Shown: piece by piece, positions 12,246-22,403 of the stretch
How the letters are laid out: each line of letters begins with the position of its first letter
How positions within the stretch are numbered: the stretch's first letter is position 1
Assembly (NCBI GenBank): GCA_947172415.1
Contig: OX359195.1
Location: forward strand, 4,501,501 to 4,565,500
Source: Chondrosia reniformis
Taxonomy: Eukaryota > Porifera > Demospongiae > Chondrillida > Chondrillidae
Length of the DNA stretch: 64,000 nt
Direction of reading: 5' to 3'
Made by a program: the position numbers and the translations under genes
Notes under the pieces: model-generated
Seen by the model: only the letters and a program-made list of their open reading frames with translations
The model's database searches: none
What the model was told of the DNA's origin: nothing

Positions 12246-13995
12246 AAGGGTCAGTGAGTTTCCTGGATGCATAGCTATATTCTTGAAATTCAAAAAGGAA
12301 TTTACATTTTGCAGTTGAAATGGCATTCAGATGGTAGGTGCATATACATTTGGATTAATTGTATGTTCAATAGCATTTCCTCTAAAGAGCTCAACACCAT
12401 GGTAGAAACTGCTGATGAACACTGGAATTCCAGCAGTTAGAGTAGAACTCCATCTCTTTTTATGCATGAGAACAAAGTAAGGCATCCCGGTGAACCATCT
12501 TAAAGACAACCACCAACAGATGCTCCAAGCTGGACAATTTCAGAAAATTAGTGAGTAATAATTGCAATGTACTGCATAAATGCACTTTTTTCATGTCTCT
12601 TTTTGTATATAGTACTCGATCAATTCGTTCATCCACCTAATTCCTTAGGTAGGTTAGTGTAGCTTGACCATGTAGCTTGAATATATATGTAGCAGACCAT
12701 GAATATATATGTGTTTGTATATATTTTCTCCCTGTTCGATAGCATTCAACTCATATCTATTAACAGTATTAAATTCACCTTTTGTTTGTCTTCTTTTATT
12801 GTAATTACTAATTGGTATTATTTTTATATAAAATTAAAGGAATTCACTTGCATGCAGGTATAGGATGAATGTGTATCATCATAAATACCCATATACGACG
12901 GATATAAATGTACACTGTACAACTATATTTAGTAACAATAACATTTAGGAAAACTATACTTAGAAGCAAGGTCATACATAGTCTGACGTTGATATGATAT
13001 TACGCTGTAATTAATTATTTGACAAAGCCTATGTAGATTATAATGATATTCATAGAGCTAAAGTATGTTCATGTACCTCAAATGCGACCAGTGGTAATGC
13101 AAGTTTGTATATACCAGACTATGCTATGTTGTATACTGTATGCATAGAGGTGTATGCAAGTATATAAGTATCCAACTTGCATAAATAAGGTGTTCACACA
13201 GTGTATTGTATATATATGCCATTCGTATGTCATACTTGTTACATACTTCTGCCAAAGTTATAACGTAAGTATGCCAGACGTATTCCATGAGTATTGAATG
13301 CCATATACCATTTGTATCACATATGTATCCCATTAATATCAAGGCCTTTATATACGTATATGATATGATGTATGAAGTTACAAAATGGTCTCTAACCCTG
13401 GTGATTATGTGAATGCATGTAACCAACCATCGGTATTCTTAGCTCCCTCACAAGGCAAATCAAATCAACTGTGGTTATTAGTTGAGACCCTTTTAAGACT
13501 GGAACCTTTGTTGATATATGGCATGCAGATTCATCATCTTCAGTCTATCCTAAGGTGTGAAAATGTAATTGGTAGGCCATGTGTTTTACCTAGCAATTGG
13601 ATGATCTGTATCAACTACTAGTCTCTATGCAGCAGTTGAGGATTTCAAAGCCTGCAACAGTGTGACTAAAGCCTTGTACTGTTTAATACTGATTATCCTA
13701 GGGGTCACTTGGATCTCTTTAAATTTGTAAGTTGCACTGCATGTGTGGTACTTGATCGTATTTCTAATATTGTATAGTCACTTGGCCCTCTTAAATTTGT
13801 AACTTGTACTGTGTGGTACTTGATTGTAATTTTAATATTTTATATATTTACCAGAAACTTTCACTGTGTAGTGTACTTGAGTGTAATTAGCCAGCAAAGT
13901 ACTTCACTATACTTAGACATTCACTATGGGCAATTTTGTTATGAGATTTTACTGTACATGTATGTACACATGGAAAACGTACACACATGGATAAG
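12246..13995. other. no identifiable gene
   Basis: AT-rich with scattered short open frames, such as 13385-13621 (+) and 13124-13426 (-), none recognisable. The latter is built on TATA/CATA-rich simple sequence. No transposon ends were seen. Confidence 0.3.
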
Positions 13996-14150
13996 AATAA
14001 AGCCTTGTTGAACATCAGTAACATAAATTTACTAATTCTGGATGTTTCAAAATGGAGGTCTTCATCAGTAATACAGGAATGGAAATATCAAGTAGGAAAT
14101 TAGTAAAATCATGTTTCTGACGCTCAACAAGGCTTTATTCTCAAAAAACG
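13996..14150 (-). mobile_element. inverted-repeat fragment of a Penelope-type terminal region
   Basis: Arms aataaagccttgttgaac and its reverse complement near 14128-14146 enclose a hammerhead-like core. The same sequence in the opposite orientation and single-armed form is at 32860-32985. Confidence 0.6.
14004..14075 (-). ncRNA. hammerhead-ribozyme-like motif (copy at 14.0 kb)
   Basis: On the minus strand the invariant CTGATGA (14062-14068) is followed by GAAAC (14044-14048). A CATC/GATG helix III closes a loop of about 24 nt and is followed by TT at the cleavage position. Helix II is poor and helix I weak, so I expect little or no self-cleavage. Hammerheads of this layout are known in Penelope-like retroelements. 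Confidence 0.4.
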
Positions 14151-14344
14151 GGAAAATTTCCCAATATCTCAAGGATCAAGGATTACTTAGGACCGTAGAC
14201 GTTTTTGTTCAGGACTTGTCAGCAACGTCTGAGTTCTCCAGCTGCAGATGTTGATACCATGTGCACAAAAGGAGTCAATCTTCAGGCACACTCCAGGCTT
14301 CGCAAAATAAATCGCTAAAATCCCCATGTGAGGGGCATTCGCCA

Positions 14345-14527
14345 AATATAAATAAATAATATAATATAATATAATATAAGTAGTTCATATGGCTCCAAGA
14401 AAGGACCTAGCAACAGAATGGGCATAGTATCATAAAGTTTAGGGAATAAAACCCATTTTAAAGTAAGGAATTTTTTATTTAGGTCTCCGTTTGGTAGAAA
14501 ACGGAGGACAAAGTCTGCATATAAAAT
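14345..14527 (+). repeat. dispersed MITE-like repeat (copy 1)
   Basis: The segment contains tggctccaagaaaggacct and an internal palindrome, cctccgttt/aaacggagg. It recurs inverted at 58058-58240 and in part at 57420-57520. AT-rich ends suggest a small non-autonomous element. Confidence 0.7.
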
Positions 14528-14639
14528 GTATACAAGCTATGCTTATTCTGTAAAAGAGCCTATGGGGGATTTAAACCTGAAGGGAGCTTTAGATGAAGAT
14601 ACAGGAGTCTTTTCTTCCTTCTTTTATCTCCACTGGGTC

Positions 14640-14680
14640 AGACAGCCGTTTCTGAGAATTCCACCCTTCATCAGTGATCC
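14640..14680 (-). ncRNA. weak hammerhead-core-like motif
   Basis: The minus strand shows CTGATGA (14668-14674) and GAAAC (14648-14652) 15 nt apart, about 0.4 kb downstream of the reverse-transcriptase fragment on the same strand. Helix II can form only about 3 bp and I see no helix III, so this may be chance or a remnant. Confidence 0.25.
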
Positions 14681-14759
14681 TTGGAGTCTTTGTTTTTTTC
14701 TTTATCTTGATCTTTTGTGAATCCTTGGCTCTCCATGCTAAATCTAGGGTGCTTATATA

Positions 14760-14865
14760 CACTATTTTGGCACCAAAAGTTAAATTAGGTGTTAACTAAG
14801 TTGCATGATGAAATTCAATTTTATGAAAGGAATGAAGTCGAATTAAATTTACGAATTACATCTAT
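14760..14865 (+). repeat. terminal-type repeat shared with 21241-21345
   Basis: The block ttggcaccaaaagttaaatt and the following aggtgttaactaag and atgatgaaattcaat occur inverted at 21241-21345. Both copies lie next to retroelement sequence, so this may be an element end. Confidence 0.6.
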
Positions 14866-15039
14866 TGGTAATCTTGCTTGTACAGGTGAGACAGACTCAG
14901 CATACCTTATGGACACAAGTAGGACATATTACATAAGTCTACCCTTAGATCTTATAGTAAATAGTAACATTTCTTTGGAGGTGGGGTAACACAATATGGG
15001 GTAACACAAGACAGTCCTTAAGCATACTAGCTACTTTTT

Positions 15040-15768
15040 GCTTATACTTGACTCTAATTTAGAGGCTGCCAGGATAGGAAGGTTTTAAAGGTTGATTTTA
15101 GATTAAAGTATTTGTAACCCTACTTAATAAGCCGACTGCATAACTGCAAACTTCTAGCCTGAAGATTGGTGAAGTCACTGCATATTCTGGAACACCAAAT
15201 TAGTTGCGAAATAAAGACACCATAGGCTGGGGTATTAGGAATATTACTATATATCTGAATGGGAGAAATTTACTATATCAAAGTTAAAGTCCTCTCGCTT
15301 ATCATATACTTTAGTGATAAATTGGTAACTAGTAATGGTTATATCTAAGTCTAAAAAGGGGGATTTCCTAGGGATGGTATTTGTCTTTTTAAGAATAAGT
15401 TCCTTAGGGTAAATGTCACTAATTGACAGTTTAAAATCCTTGTTGTTGATACATAAAAGGTCATCAATATACCTATAGGTATTGGAAAATTTAATAGCTA
15501 GGGTGATGTTATCCTTAAGTAGTCCTTTCATAAACTCACACTTAGAGGCAAACAGAAAAAGATTAGCAACTACAGGGGCACAGTCAGTACTCAGAGGGAT
15601 ACCTACACATAGCTTAAATACAGAACCGTCTACATATACATAAATGTTGTCAATAAGGTAATTAAAGAGCTCTATTAAAGGAACAGCTGTGACTGCTTTA
15701 TTGGAGACATTGTTAGACCAAAAGGCTTTATCCTGACAGACTTCTATATATTGGGACTTAGGTATCAC
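15040..15768 (-). pseudogene. reverse transcriptase fragment (Penelope-like or related)
   Basis: The frame at 15247-15768 has the RT motif-B-like block GIPLSTDCAPVVANLFLF, the motif C YRYIDDLL, and FLDLDITITSYQF, then YDKREDFNFDIVNFSHSD. After a stop the frame continues AYGVFISQLIWCSRICSDFT and RLIK, again typical of this RT type. The N-terminal RT half is missing. The class is uncertain, with a Penelope-type or similar non-LTR origin most likely. Confidence 0.7.
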
Positions 15769-15779
15769 ATACTTCTTCT

Positions 15780-16424
15780 AATATTATCACACATATATGC
15801 CATGTGTATCACATAAGTTTCATATTCGTATATCACATACTGTTTGATGACATACGTGTCACATAGTTACAGTGGTTGTATTACATACATATCCCATATA
15901 TACTGCAAACATATCACATTAGTATACGGAGTTGACAGAGCAATGCTGAGGTGTTGAATTCCATAACCAGTGTATAACTGCAATAAGATGCCCACTCAGG
16001 TGTATAACTGTATTAGGAGATCTAGGCGCTTATATAACTGCCAATTATTGAAAGGTGTTAATTGCATTTATACAATAACAAAGAAAAAAGTTCAAAAGAA
16101 TCCTGCCAAATGCAGATGAACGCTGCTGTGTAGGCTTCAAAATGCGTATATAACACATATACCACTGTGCTTCGGTGTATAGTGGAATGGGTATATAAAG
16201 ACCACCAGTGCGACCGAACATAGAATAAACAAGTAAAACTATTTTCTTAAAATAATATCTAAAGTTTGCTGCTTTCTGGAAGTGTACATATGAACAATAA
16301 GTTCATCTACAGCTTGCTGAAACAGGTCATGCAATTTAGAGAGGCCTTTTTCAGCAGACCACATCTTTAGCTAAAATGTACGGCTACGTTTCAAACAATT
16401 AATGCCTACTTTTTGAACGGTGGT
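15780..16424. other. no identifiable gene
   Basis: The sequence is rich in cacata/tatcac-type words (15780-15925), suggesting a degenerate simple repeat, then unremarkable AT-rich DNA. Confidence 0.3.
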
Positions 16425-16619
16425 CGTTATAAGGAGTGTCAAAATTGACTCTGGGACCTAGAGAAGTGGTCGCAATAGCGAGGTGTGTATATAGGTGGTC
16501 GTAATATATGAGTTCTATTCGTATTCTTATATATGGCGAAAATTTGGGACCAAGAAACAGTGGTCGTAATTGAGCAGGTGATCGTTATATAGAGGTGGTC
16601 ATTAGTACAGGTTCCACTG
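16425..16619. mobile_element. partial Tigger-type MITE
   Basis: The right end agGTTCCACTG followed by TA is the reverse of the CAGTGGAACC terminus of pogo/Tigger elements, and the interior repeats gtggtcgt(t/a)at words. The left end is not clear. Confidence 0.55.
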
Positions 16620-16623
16620 TATA

Positions 16624-16692
16624 TGGATTTTGGAGTCACTCACCCTTGGGCGCGCACCCTCGGGTCTTGTGACTCCAAAACCCATATATACC
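16624..16692. repeat. short inverted repeat
   Basis: Arms ttttggagtcac and gtgactccaaaa, each flanked by tat-rich sequence, enclose a GC-rich loop with cccttgggcg/ccctcgggtc blocks. It looks like a small fold-back element. Confidence 0.5.
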
Positions 16693-16756
16693 TCAGCTCC
16701 GTGGTATATCTATTACATATGACATTCCTATCACTTATATAAGCCATAGGTATTAA

Positions 16757-17258
16757 AGTGGAACCTCTCTTAACGACCACCTCAGTATTAAGGCCACCTC
16801 AAAATTGCAACATTTTTTTGGTCCCGAGTAATTCTTGTATCTCACGCTGTACTTTAGGTGTTCAGAAAAGCGACCATCTTGGAATTCACTTTTACGACCA
16901 CTATTTTCGGACCGATATTATTAAAATAACCGGCAAATAACCTCGGTATAACGACCAGGTGTGAAAACAAAGTTCGAATTCCGGGTGTCGCCAATGCCAT
17001 ATCTCATAGAAAACGTTTGTGCAAGCTTTACCTTAGTAAAAGTGCTTTCTAAATCCCTTTCGCTGGTTCACTGCTCGACGTTAACGAAGAAAAGCTTATT
17101 CTAAAGGTAGAAAACGAAAGCCAGCCAAACGTCCACCATTTTGTTGACAGATATTTCCTACGTGTACATGTACGTAACAATTTCAGAATTAGGACCACCT
17201 CAAAATTAAGACCAAAAAATGTGGTCCCATTGGTGGTCGCATTTGTGAGGTTCCACTG
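16757..17258. mobile_element. ~500-bp Tigger-type MITE
   Basis: Left aaGTGGAACCTCTCTTAACG and right end GAGGTTCCACTG-TA are inverted termini. Internal acgaccacctcagtatta-type repeats occur near both ends. There is no coding capacity; it is non-autonomous. Confidence 0.75.
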
Positions 17259-17456
17259 TATATATGTCTGTCCAATGTATCACATACCTATGGTAGATGC
17301 ATCACATACATATCCAAATGAGTATGACATATTTCCCAAATCTATTGCAATACATACTCTAGTTGTTCTACCCATGATCCACTCCCCTTACCTTCTCTCA
17401 ACCCGAGCTTTCCCGAGGCTAAGATCTTGTAATGATTTCCTCGTACCCCACACAAT

Positions 17457-20400
17457 TTGTCGCTGAGTCAGTTAGCTTCTTATATTCTAACTGAAATTAC
17501 CAAGGATAATTCACTGACTTCATGGGACTGCCTCTTCCGTTTCCTGGCTCAATGCCTGCTTGCTTTGAAGTGGGGCGGTCACCGTAGGAGCCTGGCCTCT
17601 CTCAATACTAAGTTGAAATGGAAAAGGATCCACACCCTGCCCAAATCACCCCAGGACAACGTAGCAAATGATCACAGCAAACAAATGAGCTGCTCGGATA
17701 TCTGCTTAACTTGAGGAAGGGAACTCAAGGTTGCAGTCCGGCTGTCCTCCTCAGAAGACTCAATTGCAAACTTTAATGAGGAGACACTTGGGTCGCACCG
17801 AGATAAGCACCCATCACCCCACCCCAATTCCTACATTCCTGCAGCACTACCACATGTGTCACCAATCCAAGTGTCAGGAGAAGAGGTGGCCAGGCCCTCC
17901 TTGCCTTCCTGTGAGGATCGGTGGTTGACCTGGACGGGCTGCATCCCCAGAATCTAAAGGACACAATGGAAATGCCCCAGGTGGGGCTGGCCCCAGCTTG
18001 CTGGAGGCACTCAGAAGGTTTGTCAACATAGCACTTGAGAGTAGGGTTGCACCCATTGCATGTCTGTTTTTTTGGGGTTCACTAATTGTCCTTATGAAGA
18101 GGATAGGCAGTGTGCCTATTTAAGAGGGATGCATTTTGCGTATGTCACCAGCCCAGATCCCTTTGCACCATCCATCAGCAGCTGGCTAAGAGTCAGGAGA
18201 GGCCTTGTCGTACCACTACCTATTCCGAAGGATTGCAGTGGCTGTCCAGAGGGGCAATCTTGCTGCAGTGAAGGGCACATCCCAAGTTGGCAGTGACTTA
18301 ACTGATACATTTTCATTTTTCCAATTTGCATGCTATTTGTGATTGTACATATTGTAATTTAGTTTCTATTTCAAAATTATAATAAACGGATCATGTTTTA
18401 ATAATTTGAGCACTTAGGTAGTTTTTCATTATATATTAATTGTACATAATTATTTCATCTTACTATATTTGTATTCTAACAATTATTTTTGATCAAAATG
18501 GCTGCCCAAGTTGGAACATTGTAGGTCTTTGGTAGAAACAGATGGAGACTAATTGCTTATTACAAGTGCATGATAGACAATGAATTACAAATCCACCGAT
18601 GTTAATGAGCGGGAGGTTCATGGGCACCGTGTTTGGTCTGCCTTTGCTCGATACCCCTTCGCAGAGATGACCTCATCCTTGCACACGGCCCAGTCGGACG
18701 CCGATGCACCAGCCCAGCAAAGTCTCCCAATATAGTGGCACAGAGTTCACAACCCCTTGCCACACACAAGCATCTACTGCCACAAGAAGCTACACCGTCC
18801 CTTTCATGTAATGCTTACATCTTTCCTTTGTGCGTGAGGGTGCTCAACAGGATATATACAATGTGCTTCTCATGATCATTCTGCAAGGAAATTAGCTTTC
18901 CATCCTGGTAGAGGTGACCACAAACTTCAGTATCATGGATGTGACTCATAAACTTCCCCAGGCGCTGTTTCCCAGTCCCCAAGAGAGGAGGTCACTATTG
19001 GAGCTTGGGAAAACACACCAACCAACAAGTGGACAAGGAATGCAACCCATCACCTCTCCCCTGATAACCAAAGACCCCGCTCACAAGACAACAAGCATTT
19101 CAGTAGCCTCTCCAGCTATTAGCTTACAGTGTGTCAGAGAAGTTAGAGGAGGGGATTTTAAGGTTACTGTTCATCTAGCATATTCAGAGGACTCTGTGAC
19201 TAACAATAATGAATCCACCATCATAGCCTTGAGATCTAAAACATCCGGAGAGCCCCATCCAGACACCCTCCTGCCCAGGCCCTCTCAGAAGATATGCGTG
19301 AGGCAAGTCTCATAGCTAGTGAAGAAGATTTGCTTCTGGCTATTTGATCCTTCCCCAAGGGTTTGGCAGGAGGCCCAGATAGTCTTTGTCCCCAGCACTT
19401 GCAGGATATGACCAATGCATCATGCAGCTGGAATGGGTGGCACCTTACTACTGCAAGCACTCACTGCCTTCACCAACCTGTTACTCAAGGGCATTGTCCC
19501 CTTAGTGATAGGGCCTCTTTTGCTTGGTGCCTCACTAACAGCACTCACAAAAAAGGATGGTGGCATGCGGCCAATTGCAGTTGGTTGGACCTTGGGCAGC
19601 CTTGTAGCTAAAACAGCCAACAAGGATGTTATGCGAAAAATGCGGTCTTATCTGGCACGACTACAGCTTGGCTACAGTACACCTCTCGGGGCAAAAGTGG
19701 TGGCTTACTCCTCATGACTGTGCACCAGCGATTTACCACCTGATCATGTTGTAATGAAGCTTGATTACAAAAATACATTCAACAGTGTGAAAGGCAGCTA
19801 AAGAAATGATCCTGGAACTCATTCCCTATATGTTCTATTGTTATTCTAGTCTATCATCCCTATACTTTCAGCAAATATTATGGTCTTTTGAGGGTGTAAC
19901 AGATCCTTTAGGCCCCCTTCTCTTCTTCCTGGCCATCGACGCTCTCATTTCACAGCTGAGGTCAGAGTTCCGATCATTCTATTTGGATGATAGCAAAATT
20001 GGGGGTATCGAGTCTGTGGTCCTACAGGATCTGATCTTCATTGACTAAGAGGCGGCTTCTTTGCGTCTGCAACTCAACCACAAGAAAACGATTTATTTGT
20101 GAGGAACAGGCTGGCTTGAAGATGGCCCATGAGGTCTGTAAGGTGAGCCCCAGAGATTTCATCCTACTTGGTTCTCTTATAGGTCAGCATGAGTCCATTG
20201 TCAACAAAGGTGGAGGCTCTGAAGGTCTTGGGTCCATAATTGAGCCGTCTATCTGAACACAATGCCCTCCTATTTTTAAGCCATTCGGATGTAATACTCG
20301 GAGTATTGTACATCTTCAGGACAGTACCCTGCTTTTTGTTACCTGTTATCTGTAGATCTTTGACCAGGAGCTACGCAATTTCCTCAGCAATGCTCTAAAC

Positions 20401-21245
20401 GTCAACCAAGACAACGAACTGGTCTGGCATTGCTGGATGCCCAGAACCAGTCAAAACAATCCTCTCCCAATGGATGCAGAACTTTCCCTATCCTTAAGTT
20501 GACAATGGCATGGAGCAAGGAACATAATCAGCCACCTCCTCAAAGTCCAGACAACACCAGGCAGATGTATTGGAACAGGCCATGTGTAGAAGTTGCCTAG
20601 GATTAACTGCTGAACACAGCTGCAGACCTTAGAGATTGAGCCAGACTTCTTGCAGTTGGTACAAGAGTCAGGCTTAATGCCTTACCAGTCCCAAGCCTGG
20701 GACTTTGCATGGATGACGATGTAGTGAGGATAGCCATAGGCCTCTGAGTGGGTGCCCATCTTTGCCATCTTCATCTCTACCACCGTTGTGGGGCTCCATT
20801 GGTGAGTAAGCTACCCATGGTCTCAGTTGGATGAAAAGTGCAGGTTGTAAACCCTGCCATTCAGCATTCAACAACATCATTAAGCGGTCATTCGCATTTG
20901 CTCAGATACCCTCCACTCTGGATCCTACTGGCCTATGCAGGCTTAATGGCAAGTGACCTGATGGAGTCACCATTGCACCCAGGAAGTTAGGCTGCACAAT
21001 GTTCGCATGCTACCTGTATAAACACCTTTAGTGACCTCAAACCCGTCCTTGAGCACCAGGGAAGCCAGAGCAGCTGCAGTATCAGCTGAACAGAGGAAGA
21101 GGAAAACCCAGATACATCCCTTCGTTCCCATTGTTATATTGAGACATCAGGAGCTTTCGTCTGTGAAGCACTTGCAATTTTTGTAGAGTGTGGCAAGGGC
21201 ATCAAGGGCATTCCTGTTTTGCCTGCACAAGCCAGATTACTAATA
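17457..21245 (+). pseudogene. LINE-type retrotransposon remnant (RT domain, degenerate)
   Basis: Reverse-transcriptase signatures appear in pieces: GASLTALTKKDGGMRPIAVG at 19530-19590, HVVMKLDYKNTFNSV near 19748 (RT motif A), and a C-terminal ETSGAFVCEALAIFVECGKG near 21145-21200. A zinc-finger-like N-terminal region may lie at 17.5-18.0 kb. Many frameshifts and stops make it dead. 18300-18620 is AT-rich and interrupts it. GC content is above the surroundings. It lies on the plus strand, downstream of and antisense to the CNOT4 3' end. Confidence 0.75.
18300..18622. other. AT-rich insertion in the LINE remnant
   Basis: This stretch of about 320 bp is much more AT-rich than the LINE on both sides and has no coding match, consistent with a later insertion. 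I found no clear terminal repeats. Confidence 0.4.
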
Positions 21246-21345
21246 GATTTCAATTTTATTTGACTTATATTCCTTTCATACAATTAAATTTCATGATGTG
21301 TCTTAGTTAACACCTTATTCAACTTTTGGCGCCAACATTTTTTCC
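21241..21345 (-). repeat. terminal-type repeat, inverted relative to 14760-14865
   Basis: This is the reverse complement of the 14.8-kb block, including ttggcgccaaaagtt. It directly follows the LINE remnant's coding end. Confidence 0.6.
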
Positions 21346-22029
21346 ATAGGAGGCCAAATCAAGGGCCTTCCTTATTCAGCAAGTCTCCATGGCACTGCAA
21401 AGCCGGGTCAGTGCTAGGGACCACTAGCCCATCTCCAACCTCCCTCTTTGATCTAGAATAACATGTTTTGCCGAATAATGTTATTCAAATATTGTTTATG
21501 TACTTCCTGAAATATGGTATTTATTGTTATGTATGTATGAATTTAATAAATGGTATTATTAGCCATTCATTATTTGTTGTACTTAGGTTTTGTTTTTGTT
21601 TTCTTGCATTAGTTCACAATCCACCTAGTTAATAAATTCTATCAAAGTCATTTAGGGCTTTTTAATTGTAATCATCAATCAGTTTTCCAAATACATGTTA
21701 ATTTATTTACTTATCATAGTTCACAATCACAATCACTTACTGTATGCCATTGATTAGGCCATAATGAAAATAATTATAATACTGTCTATACTAACCAAAA
21801 CATAAACTTTTTATTATAGATTCTTGGCATGCATACGCCTTGCTAAAAAAGTAGATATATACAGTTCATTATTATTCTTGGAATTTGATACTCACATGTA
21901 TATGTTATGTATATGGACATATATCTAGACAGTTTGTTGTGATGTGTTAGCAGTAACAAAACAGAAACTTGCTGCTTGTATTTAAAATAAGCTACACAGT
22001 TATTACATTGTTGAAATTAACAGCTGATT
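21346..22029. other. CNOT4 3' flank / presumed 3'UTR
   Basis: AT-rich with no coding signal. On the minus strand it is the region after the CNOT4 stop and would contain the 3'UTR and the poly(A) site. Confidence 0.45.
21810..21815 (-). promoter_or_regulatory. candidate CNOT4 poly(A) signal
   Basis: The minus strand carries AATAAA here, about 215 nt past the CNOT4 stop. It is the first canonical hexamer I noticed downstream. The region is AT-rich, so chance is a real alternative. Confidence 0.4.
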
Positions 22030-22403
22030 CTAAGCATTGTTCTTTTTCCGAAAATTGGGTGAATTGGGTGATAAAGCTGATGAAGGAGATATACAAGATT
22101 TCTCTTGCAAAAGGGGAACTTTTGATATCTGTCCTGTAATTTCATCTGTATATAAAACATTACTGGCACTATCACCAACTTGCTTAAACTGGAGATCATC
22201 TGTTGTTTGTGCTTCAGGATTGCGAATCTTGTTGGCAACCTTAGTGGTCTGGCTTTGCATTAGAGGCATTGTCCAGACATTGCTACCAAATTGTGTTGAG
22301 GGCAACATGTACCCAGCTGTTGGGACAATGGACTGTGGCAACAAAGGTTGAATTGCTGTTGGCCACACATAGCCTGTAGCTGATGGCTGAATTGCCAATG
22401 ATC
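22030..22403 (-). CDS. CNOT4: CNOT4 terminal exon and stop
   Basis: The 374-nt exon follows tttgttttag and runs to a TAG stop at 22030-22032. It is rich in Gln, Pro, Ser and Thr, starts [19 protein letters not shown] and ends [16 protein letters not shown]. It enters with two bases that complete exon 14's Gly codon. Overlapping open frames at 22037-22351 (+) and 22017-22238 (-) are shadows. Confidence 0.88.

Noticed and set aside
13124..13426. 100-codon minus-strand frame rich in Ile/Tyr/His
   Set aside because: It is a translation of TATA/CATA-rich simple sequence.
17731..18331. Several overlapping Pro/Arg-rich frames on both strands
   Set aside because: They are shadows in the G+C-richer LINE remnant.
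22037..22351. 104-codon plus-strand frame
   Set aside because: It is antisense to the CNOT4 terminal exon.
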